Shown here one piece after another: positions 1 through 9,000 of a stretch of 44,116 bases of DNA. A program made the translations under genes and the position numbers. Numbering within the stretch: position 1 is the stretch's first letter; each line of letters begins with the position of its first letter. This DNA comes from Actinomycetes bacterium (GTDB lineage Bacteria > Actinomycetota > Actinomycetes > Actinomycetales > Cellulomonadaceae), in contig JAEXPS010000134.1 in assembly GCA_023438885.1 (NCBI GenBank), positions 1 through 44,116 of the forward strand. The letters are read 5' to 3'. The notes under the pieces are model-generated. The model did no database searches, was not told the DNA's origin, and was given only the letters and a program-made list of their open reading frames with translations.

Positions 1-2111
1 CGCGCGACCCGGTCGTCGGTGCGCTGCTCGCGGCCGAGGCGTATCGGCGCTGGCCGGACGCCCCCGGGACCCGGGTCGCGCTGATGTCCACGATGCAGTC
101 GGCGAACGGGCTCGTGTCGAGCATGACCATCCCCGACGTCGTCGGGCGCGCAGGCACCGCCCTGATCCCCGGGACGCGCTCGCTCGTCGTGGCGCGCAGC
201 TCCGGGCAGCTCGAGGTGCGCGCCGTCGACACCGGAGCTCTGGAGCGGACCCTCGACCCGCCGCTCGCGCCCGCCGAGGCGACGATCCGCCCGTGGATGC
301 TCGTCAGCGACGACGGCTCGACCCTCGCGGTGTTCCGGCAGGTGCCGACGCCGGGCGACCCCGGCCGGACCACGCTCGAGCCCTCCTTCTACGACCTGCG
401 CACCGGCCGCCGCATCGGCGAGCCGCTCCCCCTGACCGCCTACTCCGACTCGCTGGCGATCAGCCCCGACGGGCGCCGGGTGGCCTCGGTGGTGTGGGAC
501 ACCGGACGCCTGGTCATGGCGGATCTTTCCGACCTGGTGGTGCGCTCAGGTGCCAGCGTCGGCACCGGTGGGTCCATCGAGGCCAGCGCGGGCGTCCCCG
601 CCTTCACCGCCGACGGCTCGCTCCTCGTCGGCACCGCGGACGGTCACATCCTCGAGATCGACCCCGCCACGCTGGCGACCACACGGAGCCTGGGGCCGTG
701 GCCCTCGTCGACCAACTTCGCCCTCGTCCCCCTCGACGACGGCACCGTGATCGCGGCCGGCCAACGCGGGATCGTTCGCGTGGACCTCGCGACCGGCGAG
801 GCCCTGTGGCACCACACGATCGCCAGCACCCACAGGTTCCCGTGCGGCGACCTCGCCGTCTCGTCGGAGCACGGCGTCGTGTTCTGCGCCGACACTCCGA
901 ACATCGTGCGGCGAGACCTGGACAGCGGTGAGGTGGTCGGCGCCGCGCTGCCGTTCACAGGCGGCGCGATCGGCGAGCTGTACCTGCTGGACAGCGACAC
1001 GTTGGTCGCGACGTCGGCTCAGTCGGGCGTCGTCTCGCAGTGGCGGATCGACGGCTCCGGGCCCGCCTCGCGCATCGTCGCGCCGGGCCTGGCACTGTCG
1101 GACGGCTACGACCCCTCGGGTCGCTACCTCGTCGCCGGCAACCGACCGGCGGCCGCGACCGTCGACAGCGAGCTGACGCCCCCGTTCTCGGTCTGGGACA
1201 CCCGGACGGGAACACGGGCGGATCCGACGGGCGGCTCGGAGGACCTCGGCCCGTACCCGAGCTGGATCGGCCCGGCGCGGCTGCTCACGGTCGACGAGGC
1301 CGCGGGCACCGCGGCCGTCGTCGACGTCTCCACAGGCGAGACGAGCACCGCGGGCGACCTGACCCTCGACAACGTCGGGTTCTGGATCTCGCCCCACGAC
1401 GGCGACGTCTACGCCGCCTACCTGGTCGACGGCGGCGTGCGTGTCGACGTCCTGGAATCCGGCACGCTGCGGCGCACCGGCGAGACCTACACGATCGCCT
1501 GTGACGTCCTCACCGCCGTGAGCTTCGACGCGGACGGGTCGCATGTCGCCTTCTCCACCTGGCAGCAGGGCGGTACGCCGTGGCACACCTGGGTCTACGA
1601 CACGCGGTCGGGAGCACTGCTCGTCGACGGCCTCCCGAGGGCGATCACCGCGGCGCTCGCGCCCGCAGGTGACCTCATCGCCGCCGACGAGAGCACGGTC
1701 GCCGTGCACGACGGGCGGACGCTCGAGCGGAGGCGCGCGCTACCGCTCGTCGCCAGCAACGTGGAGTCGCTCCAGGTCACCCGCGACGGCACGACGCTGG
1801 CGGCATGGACGGAGGGCGACATCGCGGTGACGCTCTACGACCTGCGCAGCGGCGAGCGGCTCGGCGCCGGGCTGCCCGAGACGGCCCCGGACACCGGGGC
1901 GGGAGTCGCCCTGCGCCCGGACGGACTCGAGCTGGCGTACACCGTGGCCCAGGGCGTCGCCGTCTGGGACCTCGACCCGGCGCACCACTACGAGGCGGCC
2001 TGCCGCATCGCGGGACGGGAGCTGACCGCCGACGAGTGGACCACCTACCTGGCCGACCTCGGCCCGCAACGCCCCACCTGCTCGGGCGTGCTGGGCGACT
2101 CCGAGCAGTAG
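1..2111 (+). CDS. WD40/beta-propeller protein, C-terminal part (5' end outside window)
   Basis: The frame stays open from base 3 to the TAG at 2111 with no stop. The residues ahead of the first ATG (84) read as AAEAYRRWPDAPGTRVALM, which resembles the helical linker before the WD40 repeats of actinobacterial BTAD/nSTAND regulator proteins. I therefore treat the ATG at 84 as internal and the gene as 5'-truncated. The visible ~700 residues are built from repeated beta-blade units (for example AISPDGRRVASVVWD, ALRPDGLELAYTVAQGVAVWDLDP), consistent with one or two propellers used as a protein-interaction or sensing scaffold. A short Cys-containing tail (CRIAGRELTADEWTTYL) is typical of such proteins. 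It ends 6 bp before the convergent uppS-family gene. What it senses cannot be told from here. Confidence 0.75.
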   Translation, partial: RDPVVGALLAAEAYRRWPDAPGTRVALMSTMQSANGLVSSMTIPDVVGRAGTALIPGTRSLVVARSSGQLEVRAVDTGALERTLDPPLAPAEATIRPWMLVSDDGSTLAVFRQVPTPGDPGRTTLEPSFYDLRTGRRIGEPLPLTAYSDSLAISPDGRRVASVVWDTGRLVMADLSDLVVRSGASVGTGGSIEASAGVPAFTADGSLLVGTADGHILEIDPATLATTRSLGPWPSSTNFALVPLDDGTVIAAGQRGIVRVDLATGEALWHHTIASTHRFPCGDLAVSSEHGVVFCADTPNIVRRDLDSGEVVGAALPFTGGAIGELYLLDSDTLVATSAQSGVVSQWRIDGSGPASRIVAPGLALSDGYDPSGRYLVAGNRPAAATVDSELTPPFSVWDTRTGTRADPTGGSEDLGPYPSWIGPARLLTVDEAAGTAAVVDVSTGETSTAGDLTLDNVGFWISPHDGDVYAAYLVDGGVRVDVLESGTLRRTGETYTIACDVLTAVSFDADGSHVAFSTWQQGGTPWHTWVYDTRSGALLVDGLPRAITAALAPAGDLIAADESTVAVHDGRTLERRRALPLVASNVESLQVTRDGTTLAAWTEGDIAVTLYDLRSGERLGAGLPETAPDTGAGVALRPDGLELAYTVAQGVAVWDLDPAHHYEAACRIAGRELTADEWTTYLADLGPQRPTCSGVLGDSEQ

Positions 2112-2117
2112 CGCGCG

Positions 2118-2879
2118 CTACAGCCCGAGCCGCCGCTCGCGGGCAGCATAGGCGCGCATCGCCCGCAGGAAGTCCACCTTGCGGAAGTCCGGCCAGTACG
2201 CCTCGCAGAAGTAGAACTCCGAGTGCGCGGACTGCCACAGCAGGAAGCCGCCCAGCCGCTGCTCTCCGGAGGTGCGGATCACCAGGTCCGGGTCCGGCTG
2301 ACCCTTGGTGTAGAGGTGGGCCGCGATGTGCTCGACGTCGAAGTCGGCCGCCATGTCGTCGAGGCTGCTTCCCGCCGCGGCGTGCTCGCGCAGATAGGAC
2401 CGCACGGCGTCGGCGATCTCGTGCCGGCCGCCGTAGCCCACCGCGACGTTCACATGCAGTCCCCTGACGTCCTCCGTCGCCGTCTGCGCGGCCTTGAGCG
2501 CCTTGCTCGTCGACTCCGGCAGCAGGTCGAGCGAACCGACGGGCTGGAGTCGCCACCGCTGGGCCGAGGCCAGGTCGCCCACCACGTCCTCGATGATCCC
2601 CAGGAGCGCCGCCACCTGCTCCTGGTCCCGCGAGAGGTTGTCCGTGGAGAGCATCCACAGCGTGACGACCTCGACCCCGACCTCCTCGCACCAGCCGAGC
2701 ACCTCGGAGATGTGGTCGGCACCGCGCCGGTGGCCGGTGGTCGCGGACAGCCCTGCGCTGCGGGCCCATCTTCGGTTGCCGTCCAGGATCACGCCCACGT
2801 GGCGTGGCATCCGGTCGCGGGGCAGGCTCGCTGCCAGACGGCGCTCGTAGAGGCCGTAGACCGGATGAGGCATGCGCAC
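2118..2879 (-). CDS. uppS: Isoprenyl transferase, cis-prenyltransferase (UppS family)
   Basis: Cis-prenyltransferase that condenses isopentenyl diphosphate onto an allylic diphosphate to build the Z-polyprenyl carrier lipid for cell-wall synthesis. The 253-residue product has the family signature DGNRRWAR at about 33-40, with Asp33 as the expected Mg-diphosphate residue. It also has the downstream blocks TLWMLSTDNLSR, DLVIRTSGEQRLGGFLLWQ and SEFYFCEAYWPDF. Length and the N-terminal VYGLYERRL resemble the short-chain actinobacterial enzymes (Z-farnesyl diphosphate synthase, Rv1086-like) rather than a decaprenyl synthase, but product length cannot be read from sequence. The start is a GTG with GAGGAG eight bases upstream; the ATG two codons later is less well placed. 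It is divergent from the PAQR gene. Confidence 0.93.
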   Translation of the reverse strand: MRMPHPVYGLYERRLAASLPRDRMPRHVGVILDGNRRWARSAGLSATTGHRRGADHISEVLGWCEEVGVEVVTLWMLSTDNLSRDQEQVAALLGIIEDVVGDLASAQRWRLQPVGSLDLLPESTSKALKAAQTATEDVRGLHVNVAVGYGGRHEIADAVRSYLREHAAAGSSLDDMAADFDVEHIAAHLYTKGQPDPDLVIRTSGEQRLGGFLLWQSAHSEFYFCEAYWPDFRKVDFLRAMRAYAARERRLGL

Positions 2880-2953
2880 GACGAAGGCTCCTCACTGACG
2901 GGATGACGCGCCTCACGCTATCCCCACGACACGCCGCGCGGCACACCGCCGCG

Positions 2954-2997
2954 TCGACACGTAACTTACGGTGCCGTAACCTACGTCGACGTAGGTT
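2954..2997 (+). promoter_or_regulatory. Promoter and stacked palindromes between uppS and trhA genes
   Basis: A candidate promoter for the rightward gene is TCGACA (2954-2959), 17 bases, then TAACCT (2977-2982). Two dyads lie on it. TTACGG-TG-CCGTAA (2966-2979) sits in the spacer and -10 region. A perfect 20-bp palindrome, AACCTACGTCGACGTAGGTT (2978-2997), overlaps the -10 and the expected transcription start. The position fits repressor binding, perhaps by a TetR-type lipid or membrane-stress regulator, but the factor is unknown. Confidence 0.55.
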
Positions 2998-3020
2998 GAG
3001 AGCTGGGCGAGAGGCGAACG

Positions 3021-3746
3021 ATGAGCTCTACGAACGTCCCCCGCGGCAACGTGCCGGACGCTGCGACCGCGGCCCGCGACCTCGCCACCCAGGTGGCCCG
3101 GGTGGCCGGTCAGGTCAAGCCCAAGCTGCGGGGCTGGATCCATCTCGGCATCTCGCCCTTCGTGGTCGCCGCGGGCATCGTGCTGCTCGCCCTGTCACCG
3201 ACGGCCCCGCTGCGCTGGGCCAACGCCGTGTTCGGCCTCAGCGCCGTGCTGCTGTTCTGCACCAGCGCCGTCTACCACCGCGGCCACTGGTCGCCGAAGG
3301 TCGCCGGCGTGCTGCGCCGCCTGGACCACACCAACATCTTCCTGATCATCGCCGGCACGTACACGCCGCTGGCCGTCGCCCTCCTCGACCCGCCGGTCGC
3401 ACGGACCCTCCTCGTCGTCATCTGGTCCGGCGCCCTCGCCGGCCTGCTGATGCGCGTGTTCTGGCTGGGTGCTCCGCGGTGGCTCTACACGCCGATCTAC
3501 GTCGCGCTCGGCTGGGTCGCGGTCTGGTTCATGCCGGAGTTCTGGGGATCCGGTGGCGCGGGAGTCGTCTGGCTGATCATCGCCGGCGGCCTCGCGTACA
3601 CCCTCGGCGCCGTGGTCTACGGCTTCAAGTGGCCGGACCCGAGCCCGCGCTGGTTCGGCTTCCACGAGATCTTCCACTCGCTGACCGTCGCGGGGTTCGT
3701 CTGCCACTACATCGCGGTGAGCATCGCCACCTACGCGTACCGCTAG
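3021..3746 (+). CDS. trhA: Hemolysin III family / PAQR membrane protein (TrhA-like)
   Basis: Integral membrane protein of the progestin/adipoQ receptor superfamily. Bacterial members (TrhA, YqfA) are linked to membrane fluidity and energy homeostasis; the hemolysin name is historical. The 241 residues contain about seven hydrophobic helices. Family motifs are STAVYHRGHWSP (related to the S-x3-H of the metal site), LDHTNIFLIIAGTYTP, and near the C-terminus FHEIFHSLTVAGFVCHY with the paired His residues expected to bind Zn. The start ATG has AGAGGCG upstream. Divergent pairing with uppS is common in actinobacteria. Confidence 0.9.
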   Translation: MSSTNVPRGNVPDAATAARDLATQVARVAGQVKPKLRGWIHLGISPFVVAAGIVLLALSPTAPLRWANAVFGLSAVLLFCTSAVYHRGHWSPKVAGVLRRLDHTNIFLIIAGTYTPLAVALLDPPVARTLLVVIWSGALAGLLMRVFWLGAPRWLYTPIYVALGWVAVWFMPEFWGSGGAGVVWLIIAGGLAYTLGAVVYGFKWPDPSPRWFGFHEIFHSLTVAGFVCHYIAVSIATYAYR

Positions 3747-3846
3747 GCCCACCGAGCGGTCCTGGCGGAGCCGACCTAGCCTGGAGCGGCGGGCCGGACT
3801 CCTCCGGCGACCTGCGCCGCCCGGCCCCGGTGAAGAGGGCCGCGGG

Positions 3847-4254
3847 ATGAGCAGCATGATGAACTCGATGATGTCCACCGCTCCGCTGACGAGCGACATG
3901 GACATGCCGGCGATGCAGCGATGTGTCGAAGCGTGCTCCGCGTGCAGCCAGGCATGCGTGATGTGTGCGGACCTGTCCGGTGACGGCATGCGGATGTCGT
4001 CGGCGATGTGCCTGAACACCGCCGACATGGCCCACACGATGATGCGGCTGCTGATGCGGCCGGCCGCGATGCACCCCGCCTCCGTGATGGCGATGGCCGA
4101 GGCGATGATCGTCGCCGCCAACGCCTGCGCTGCCGAGTGCATGAGGCACGCCGACCACTACGAGTACATGCGGACGTGCGCGCAGGCCTGCACCGAGTGC
4201 GCCAACGCCTGCCAGGCGCTCCTGCCGATGGGGCACGGGACGGGTCCGGCCTAG
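3847..4254 (+). CDS. Four-helix-bundle copper-storage protein (Csp/DUF326-like), Met-rich
   Basis: Small 135-residue protein with 12 Cys in CxxxC-type spacing along predicted helices: C26, C30, C33, C37, C40, then C55, C94, C98, and C111, C115, C118, C122. This matches copper-storage proteins, which line a helical bundle with thiols to hold many Cu(I) ions. There is no Tat or Sec signal, so it is probably cytosolic (Csp3-like). It is also unusually rich in Met (about 23 residues), most at the N-terminus and in helices 2-3, which may add thioether Cu(I) sites. GAAGAGG lies upstream of the ATG. It faces the sugar operon with an 8-bp gap and looks like an independent gene. Confidence 0.85.
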   Translation: MSSMMNSMMSTAPLTSDMDMPAMQRCVEACSACSQACVMCADLSGDGMRMSSAMCLNTADMAHTMMRLLMRPAAMHPASVMAMAEAMIVAANACAAECMRHADHYEYMRTCAQACTECANACQALLPMGHGTGPA

Positions 4255-4262
4255 AGGTCGCC

Positions 4263-6572
4263 TCAGGCGCGGCCGGCAGAGCGCGAGGCGAGTCGCCGGA
4301 TCGTCGAGAAGTCGAGCGTTCCGCAGGCCTCCCGCACGGCGTCGAGGCCGAAGAACGCGGCCGCGTTCACGAAGCCGTTGCAGGTGTCGTTGTCGTCACC
4401 CTTGACCTTCCCCACCGCTCCTGAGAAGGCCGTCTCGTCGGGCGCGCTCAGCCAGTAGGAGGTCAGGTAGCCCTCGCACTGAATGCCAGGGGCGGCGTAG
4501 CCGAGCATCGCCGACGGCAGGGACACGCCCTGCTGCATGCCGGCGAGGCCCACCTCCGCGACATCGACCAGCTCCGGCACGCCGCCCTCGATCGCGACGG
4601 CCACGACGTCCCCGACGAACTCCAGGAAGACGTCCTCGACGTAGGAGCCACCGGGGATCGCGTCGCACACCACCCACCCGGTCGTCCGGAACCCGGAGCC
4701 GGCGAGGAGCGTCTGCGCAGGGAAGGGCACGTCCCACAAGAACATCCACGAGGCAGCCACCTTCGCCGCCCGGACGGCGGCGTCGAGGTGCCTGCCCTGA
4801 CCGCCGAGGCGATACGCCGTGATCAGCGACCGCATCGCGAAGAGGACACCGGTGGAGTCCACCTTCACCGACTTGAGCTGGGCGGTGTCGTTGAGCCCGC
4901 CGCAGTAGAGGACCTCGGGCCCGTAGGTGCCGGCGATGTAGTCCGCGGCTCGCAGCGCCGCCGCCCGGTACTCCTCGCGGCCCGTCAGGCGGTGCAGCGC
5001 GGCAAGGACGGGGATCGGGAAGATGGTGCCGGACCCCTGCTCGACCGGGCTGGCGCCGAACCACTCGGGGGGCTCCGTCAGTGGCTGACCCTCCGGGGAG
5101 TAGCCGCGGTACCAGGACCCGTCCGGCTGCTGCGTCGCCAGGAGGAAGGCGCCGAAGCGCTCGCCGGCTCGCAACCATCCCGGCTGCTCCACGCCGTGCC
5201 GGCGCTCCTCCTCGTACCCCAGGAGCACCGCCAGGACGGCCTCGCACATCGTCCGCGTGTAGTTCCCGGCGACCTCGCGCAGCCGCGCAGCGACGGGCTC
5301 CAGCGCGTCCACCATCTGCGACCCCAGGTACCGCCGCAGCGCCTGCGTGTCCTGCGCGTACTGGAACGGCATGAGGATGCCGGTGAACCAGTGGACGAAC
5401 CGGCGGGTCTGCGTGTCGTAGAGCCCGTCGGCGAAGCCGTTGGCGTGCTGGCACTCGCGGACGAAGAAGTCGTTCACCCGCCGCGCTCGGTCGACCCACA
5501 GGGGCACGCCCTCTCGATGGCCCCGGCGCAGGGAAGCGAGCGCGAGCAGGGACTGGGCACCGGTGAACCCGTACTCCAGCAGGGAGCCGAGCGTCCGTCC
5601 GTTCCGGGGAGAGAAGTGCAGCAGGTACCCGGCCGGCTCCCGTGGGTCCTCGGCGGCGGTCCACTCCCGGTAGTACTGCTGCGTCAGGGCGAACCGGTGG
5701 TCCTCGATGCTCTCGATCGGCAGCGGCAGCGGCGACGGCGCGGTGCGGAGGTTGTCCCACTGGCGGCGCGACACGTCCCAGATCGCGTCCGTGAGGTCGG
5801 CGGCCCGTACGGCCCGCAGCTCGTAGACGACCGTCCCGGCGCGTCCCGGGGTGGCCGGCAGGAACCCGGCCCATCCCCTCCCCGACGTGTCGAGGCAGAA
5901 CGTCCGTTCCTCCCGGAACGGGTAGCCCGCTCGCAGCACGAGCGGACCGTCCGGATCGGCGACGATGCCCAGCGAGCCGATGTCGGACTCGGCCACCACC
6001 ACGCCGTCACGCAGCTGCTCCGCCGTCACCGCTGCGTCGTGGGAAGGAGCCTGCGTGCGCGCCAGGCTGAGCCCCAGGCCCGCCGCGGGCGCGTAGGCGA
6101 GGGCGGCGAGATGCCCGTTGCGGTCGTCGCGGAACTCGTGCACGTGCCCGCGCAGGTAGTCCTCGCGGCCGTCGCGGTCGGTGTCGTTGAGGTTGTAGAG
6201 GTTGCCCGAGACGAAGAACTGCCACTCCCGAGGGGCCGCCGGTACGGCGCACTCCACGTTCAGGTCCCATCGCAGGCCCGTGCACGAGCCGACGGACCCC
6301 ACCGCGTACGAGCGCCTGACGACGACGGACGTCCCGTCGTCCCCGGGCTCCCACCGGTCGACGATCTCCACGTCGCACCCGTCGGCGGTGGCGACGGTGA
6401 CGCTCGCCACCAGGCCGTTGCCTTCGCGAACGACCTCGTCGTAGCCGCGGGTCACGGCATGCCTCGCCGTGGTCTCGACCCGCACGGGCGCACCGGCTGT
6501 GGCGACCACGTCGCCGCCGAGACGGACGGCGACGCCCAGGCCGTCGGGGGACTTCGTGACGTCGAGCTCCAT
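4263..6572 (-). CDS. Uncharacterised 769-aa putative carbohydrate-active enzyme, paralogue A
   Basis: I do not recognise a named family. The first ~285 residues look all-beta, then about 470 residues look helical, with recurrent helix pairs typical of an (alpha/alpha)-toroid glycosidase or lyase. Motifs shared with both neighbouring paralogues are NDTDRDGREDYL (129-140, DxDxDG calcium-loop-like), FRDDRNGHLA (147-156), LLEYGFTG (331-338), WFTGILMPFQY (395-405), GNYTRTMCE (436-444), SGTIFP (514-519), GGLNDT (558-563), YWLSAP (706-711) and GDDNDTCN (725-732). No signal peptide is seen, so it is probably cytosolic and acts on imported sugar. The ATG has GAGGAG upstream. It is the last gene of the operon, 39 bp after paralogue B. 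Function is inferred from context only. Confidence 0.85.
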   Translation of the reverse strand: MELDVTKSPDGLGVAVRLGGDVVATAGAPVRVETTARHAVTRGYDEVVREGNGLVASVTVATADGCDVEIVDRWEPGDDGTSVVVRRSYAVGSVGSCTGLRWDLNVECAVPAAPREWQFFVSGNLYNLNDTDRDGREDYLRGHVHEFRDDRNGHLAALAYAPAAGLGLSLARTQAPSHDAAVTAEQLRDGVVVAESDIGSLGIVADPDGPLVLRAGYPFREERTFCLDTSGRGWAGFLPATPGRAGTVVYELRAVRAADLTDAIWDVSRRQWDNLRTAPSPLPLPIESIEDHRFALTQQYYREWTAAEDPREPAGYLLHFSPRNGRTLGSLLEYGFTGAQSLLALASLRRGHREGVPLWVDRARRVNDFFVRECQHANGFADGLYDTQTRRFVHWFTGILMPFQYAQDTQALRRYLGSQMVDALEPVAARLREVAGNYTRTMCEAVLAVLLGYEEERRHGVEQPGWLRAGERFGAFLLATQQPDGSWYRGYSPEGQPLTEPPEWFGASPVEQGSGTIFPIPVLAALHRLTGREEYRAAALRAADYIAGTYGPEVLYCGGLNDTAQLKSVKVDSTGVLFAMRSLITAYRLGGQGRHLDAAVRAAKVAASWMFLWDVPFPAQTLLAGSGFRTTGWVVCDAIPGGSYVEDVFLEFVGDVVAVAIEGGVPELVDVAEVGLAGMQQGVSLPSAMLGYAAPGIQCEGYLTSYWLSAPDETAFSGAVGKVKGDDNDTCNGFVNAAAFFGLDAVREACGTLDFSTIRRLASRSAGRA

Positions 6573-6611
6573 GACTCCTCGTTCAGTGATCGGGCCGTGC
6601 GGCGCCCAGGG

Positions 6612-8933
6612 TCATCGGGCGGAGTCGGCGATCCGCTCGATGGCCAGCCGGCGGATCTCGGAGAACTCGATGGTGCCGAACCGGTCACGCAGCGCGTCCA
6701 GCCCGTACAGCGCCTGGGCGTTGACGAGCCCGTTGCAGGTGTCGTTGTCGTCGCCCTTGACCTTGTTCGCGGCGCCCGAGAACGCGGTCTGCTCGGGAGC
6801 GCTCAGCCAGTAGGCGGTCATGTAGCCCTCGCACTGGATGCCGGGGGCGGCGTAGCCGAGCATGTTGTTCGGGATCGACAGGCCGTACTGCATGCCGTTG
6901 AGAACGAGCTCGACGACGTCGATCAGCTCCGGGACCTTGCCCGCGACGGCGATGTCGAGCGTGTCGCCGAGGAACTCGAGGAACTCGTCGTCGACGTAGC
7001 TGCCGCCCGGGATGGCGTCGCAGACGGCCCAGCCCGTCGTCCGGAAGCCGCCGCTCGCCAGCAGGCTTCCCTCGGGGAACGGCACGTCCCAGAGGTAGAT
7101 CCACGAGGTGAGCACCTTGGCGGCCTTCGTGGCGGCCACCAGGTGCCGCTCGTCGCCGCCGAGCCGGTAGGCGCGGATGAGCGAGCGCATCGCGAACATC
7201 ACGCCGACCGAGTCGATCTTGACGGACTTGATGTGCGTCGTGTCATTGAGGCCGCCGCAGTACAGCACCCCCGGAACGAACGTCTCGGCGATGTAGTCCG
7301 CCGCCTTCAGCGCGGCGGCCTTGTAGCTCTCCTTGCCGGTGATCCGGTGCAGCACCTCGAGAACCTCGATGGGGAAGATCGTGCCCGATCCCCGCTCCAC
7401 CGGGCTGCTCCCGAACCACTCGACCGGGTGCGTCAGCGGCTCTCCCTCCGGGGAGTACCCACGGTGCCACGAGCCGTCGGCGCCCTGCGTCTCGAGCAGG
7501 AACGAGCCGAAGCGCTCGCCGGCGGCCAGCCAGTCGGGGTGCTCGATGCCGTTGCGCAGCTCCTCCTCGTACGCGAGCAGGAGCGGGTAGTTCGACTCGC
7601 ACATGGTCCGCGTGTAGTTGCCGGGAACCTTGCGCAGCGCCGCGGCGATCGGGCCGAGGGCCTGGGTGATCTGGCTGCCCAGGTAGTCCTTGAGGGTCGC
7701 CTCGTCGTCCGAGTACTGGAACGGCATGAGGATGCCGGTGAACCAGGTGACGAACCGCTTGTCCAGCGGGTCGTAGATGCCCTCCGAGAAGCCGTTGGGG
7801 CGCTGGAACTCACGGACGAAGAAGTCCAGGACCTGCCGCCCGCGGTTGATCCAGAGCGGGACGTCCTCGCGGTACCCCCGCCGGATCGCGTTCAGCGCGT
7901 GCAGGCTCTGCGCGCCGGTGAACCCGTACTCGATGAGGGAGCCGAGGGTCTTGCCGCTGCGGGGCGAGAAGTGCGTGAGGTAGCCGGCGGGACGGCGCTC
8001 GTCCTCCTGCGCCTCCCACGACTTGAAGTAGAGCTGGGTCAGCAGGAAGCGGTGGCGCTCCAGCTCCTCGAGCGGCAGCGGGAGGGGCGCGGGCCTGGTG
8101 CCCAGGCGCAGCGTCTGACGCTGGGTGACGTCCCAGATCGCCTCGGTGAGGTCGTCGGCGGTGAACAGCCGCACCTCGTACTGCACGGTCGCCGAACGGC
8201 CGCTCTCGACGGGCAGGTACCCCGCCCACGACCGGCCGCTGGTCTCCAGGCAGAAGGTCTCCTCCTCCGCGAACGGGTAGCCGGCGCGCAGCACGAGCGG
8301 GCGGTCGTCGGCGAAGACGACCCCGAGCGAGCCGATGTCGGAGTCCTTCACCACGACACCGCTGACGAGCTCGTCGGTGTCGATGACGGCGTCGTGCCGG
8401 GGGACGCTCGTGCGGGCGAGCGAGAGGCCCTGGCGGGTGGTCGGCAGGTACGCCAGGACGGCCAGGTGGCCGTTGCGGTCGTCCCGGTACTCCTGGACGG
8501 TCCCGCCCAGGTAGTCCTCGCGCCCGTCCAGGTCGGTGTCGTTGCGGTTGTAGAGGGCACCGGTGATGTAGAACTGCCAGTCCGACGCCGCCTTCGCCAG
8601 CGACGACTCCAGCACCAGCTCGGCGCGGAACCCGGCGGCGGAGCCCGCCTCCACGACGGTGATGGTCCGGGTGACGAGGAACCCGTCGCCCTGCTCGGAC
8701 GGGGCCCAGAGGTCGTCGACCCGCAGGCGCGTGCCGTCGCTCATGGAGGCGTCGACCCCGCACCGGGTGCGCTCACCGTCGGCCTCGACGGTCTGGTACC
8801 CCACGGGGGCGGCGCTGCCCTCGGTGGTGGCCAGGCGCACGGGTGCGGGCGCGACGAGGACGTCCACGTCGCCGCTGCGCAGCGTGATGCCGGTCCCCGT
8901 GTCGTGGGGATCGAAGGACAGGTTCAGAGCCAT
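6612..8933 (-). CDS. Uncharacterised 773-aa putative carbohydrate-active enzyme, paralogue B
   Basis: It aligns with paralogue A from end to end and is the closer of the two sisters. Long blocks are shared, such as SPEGEPLTHPVEWFGSSPVE, GSGTIFPIEVLEVLHRITG, GGLNDTTHIKSVKIDSVGV and LGYAAPGIQCEGYMT. The calcium-loop-like NDTDLDGREDYL lies at 131-142. It has the same beta-rich N-terminal and helical C-terminal halves and no export signal. AGGAAGTG precedes the ATG, so it is translated independently of its neighbour. The high similarity suggests duplication and specialisation for related linkages or chain ends in one glycan. No catalytic residue can be named with confidence; conserved Asp and Glu in WDVPFPEG, DDEFLEF and KGDDNDTCN are candidates. 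Confidence 0.86.
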   Translation of the reverse strand: MALNLSFDPHDTGTGITLRSGDVDVLVAPAPVRLATTEGSAAPVGYQTVEADGERTRCGVDASMSDGTRLRVDDLWAPSEQGDGFLVTRTITVVEAGSAAGFRAELVLESSLAKAASDWQFYITGALYNRNDTDLDGREDYLGGTVQEYRDDRNGHLAVLAYLPTTRQGLSLARTSVPRHDAVIDTDELVSGVVVKDSDIGSLGVVFADDRPLVLRAGYPFAEEETFCLETSGRSWAGYLPVESGRSATVQYEVRLFTADDLTEAIWDVTQRQTLRLGTRPAPLPLPLEELERHRFLLTQLYFKSWEAQEDERRPAGYLTHFSPRSGKTLGSLIEYGFTGAQSLHALNAIRRGYREDVPLWINRGRQVLDFFVREFQRPNGFSEGIYDPLDKRFVTWFTGILMPFQYSDDEATLKDYLGSQITQALGPIAAALRKVPGNYTRTMCESNYPLLLAYEEELRNGIEHPDWLAAGERFGSFLLETQGADGSWHRGYSPEGEPLTHPVEWFGSSPVERGSGTIFPIEVLEVLHRITGKESYKAAALKAADYIAETFVPGVLYCGGLNDTTHIKSVKIDSVGVMFAMRSLIRAYRLGGDERHLVAATKAAKVLTSWIYLWDVPFPEGSLLASGGFRTTGWAVCDAIPGGSYVDDEFLEFLGDTLDIAVAGKVPELIDVVELVLNGMQYGLSIPNNMLGYAAPGIQCEGYMTAYWLSAPEQTAFSGAANKVKGDDNDTCNGLVNAQALYGLDALRDRFGTIEFSEIRRLAIERIADSAR

Positions 8934-8967
8934 GGATGATCACTTCCTGTGGTGGGAGGGAGTTGAG

Positions 8968-8986
8968 CCGCAGGGCAGCCCTGCGG
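8968..8986 (-). terminator. Intercistronic stem-loop between paralogues C and B
   Basis: CCGCAGGG (8968-8975) and CCCTGCGG (8979-8986) form a perfect 8-bp stem with a 3-base loop, 15 bp after the paralogue C stop. There is no U-tract. It could protect upstream mRNA ends or attenuate transcription into paralogues B and A. Confidence 0.4.
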
Positions 8987-9000
8987 GCGCGGGGATGTGG

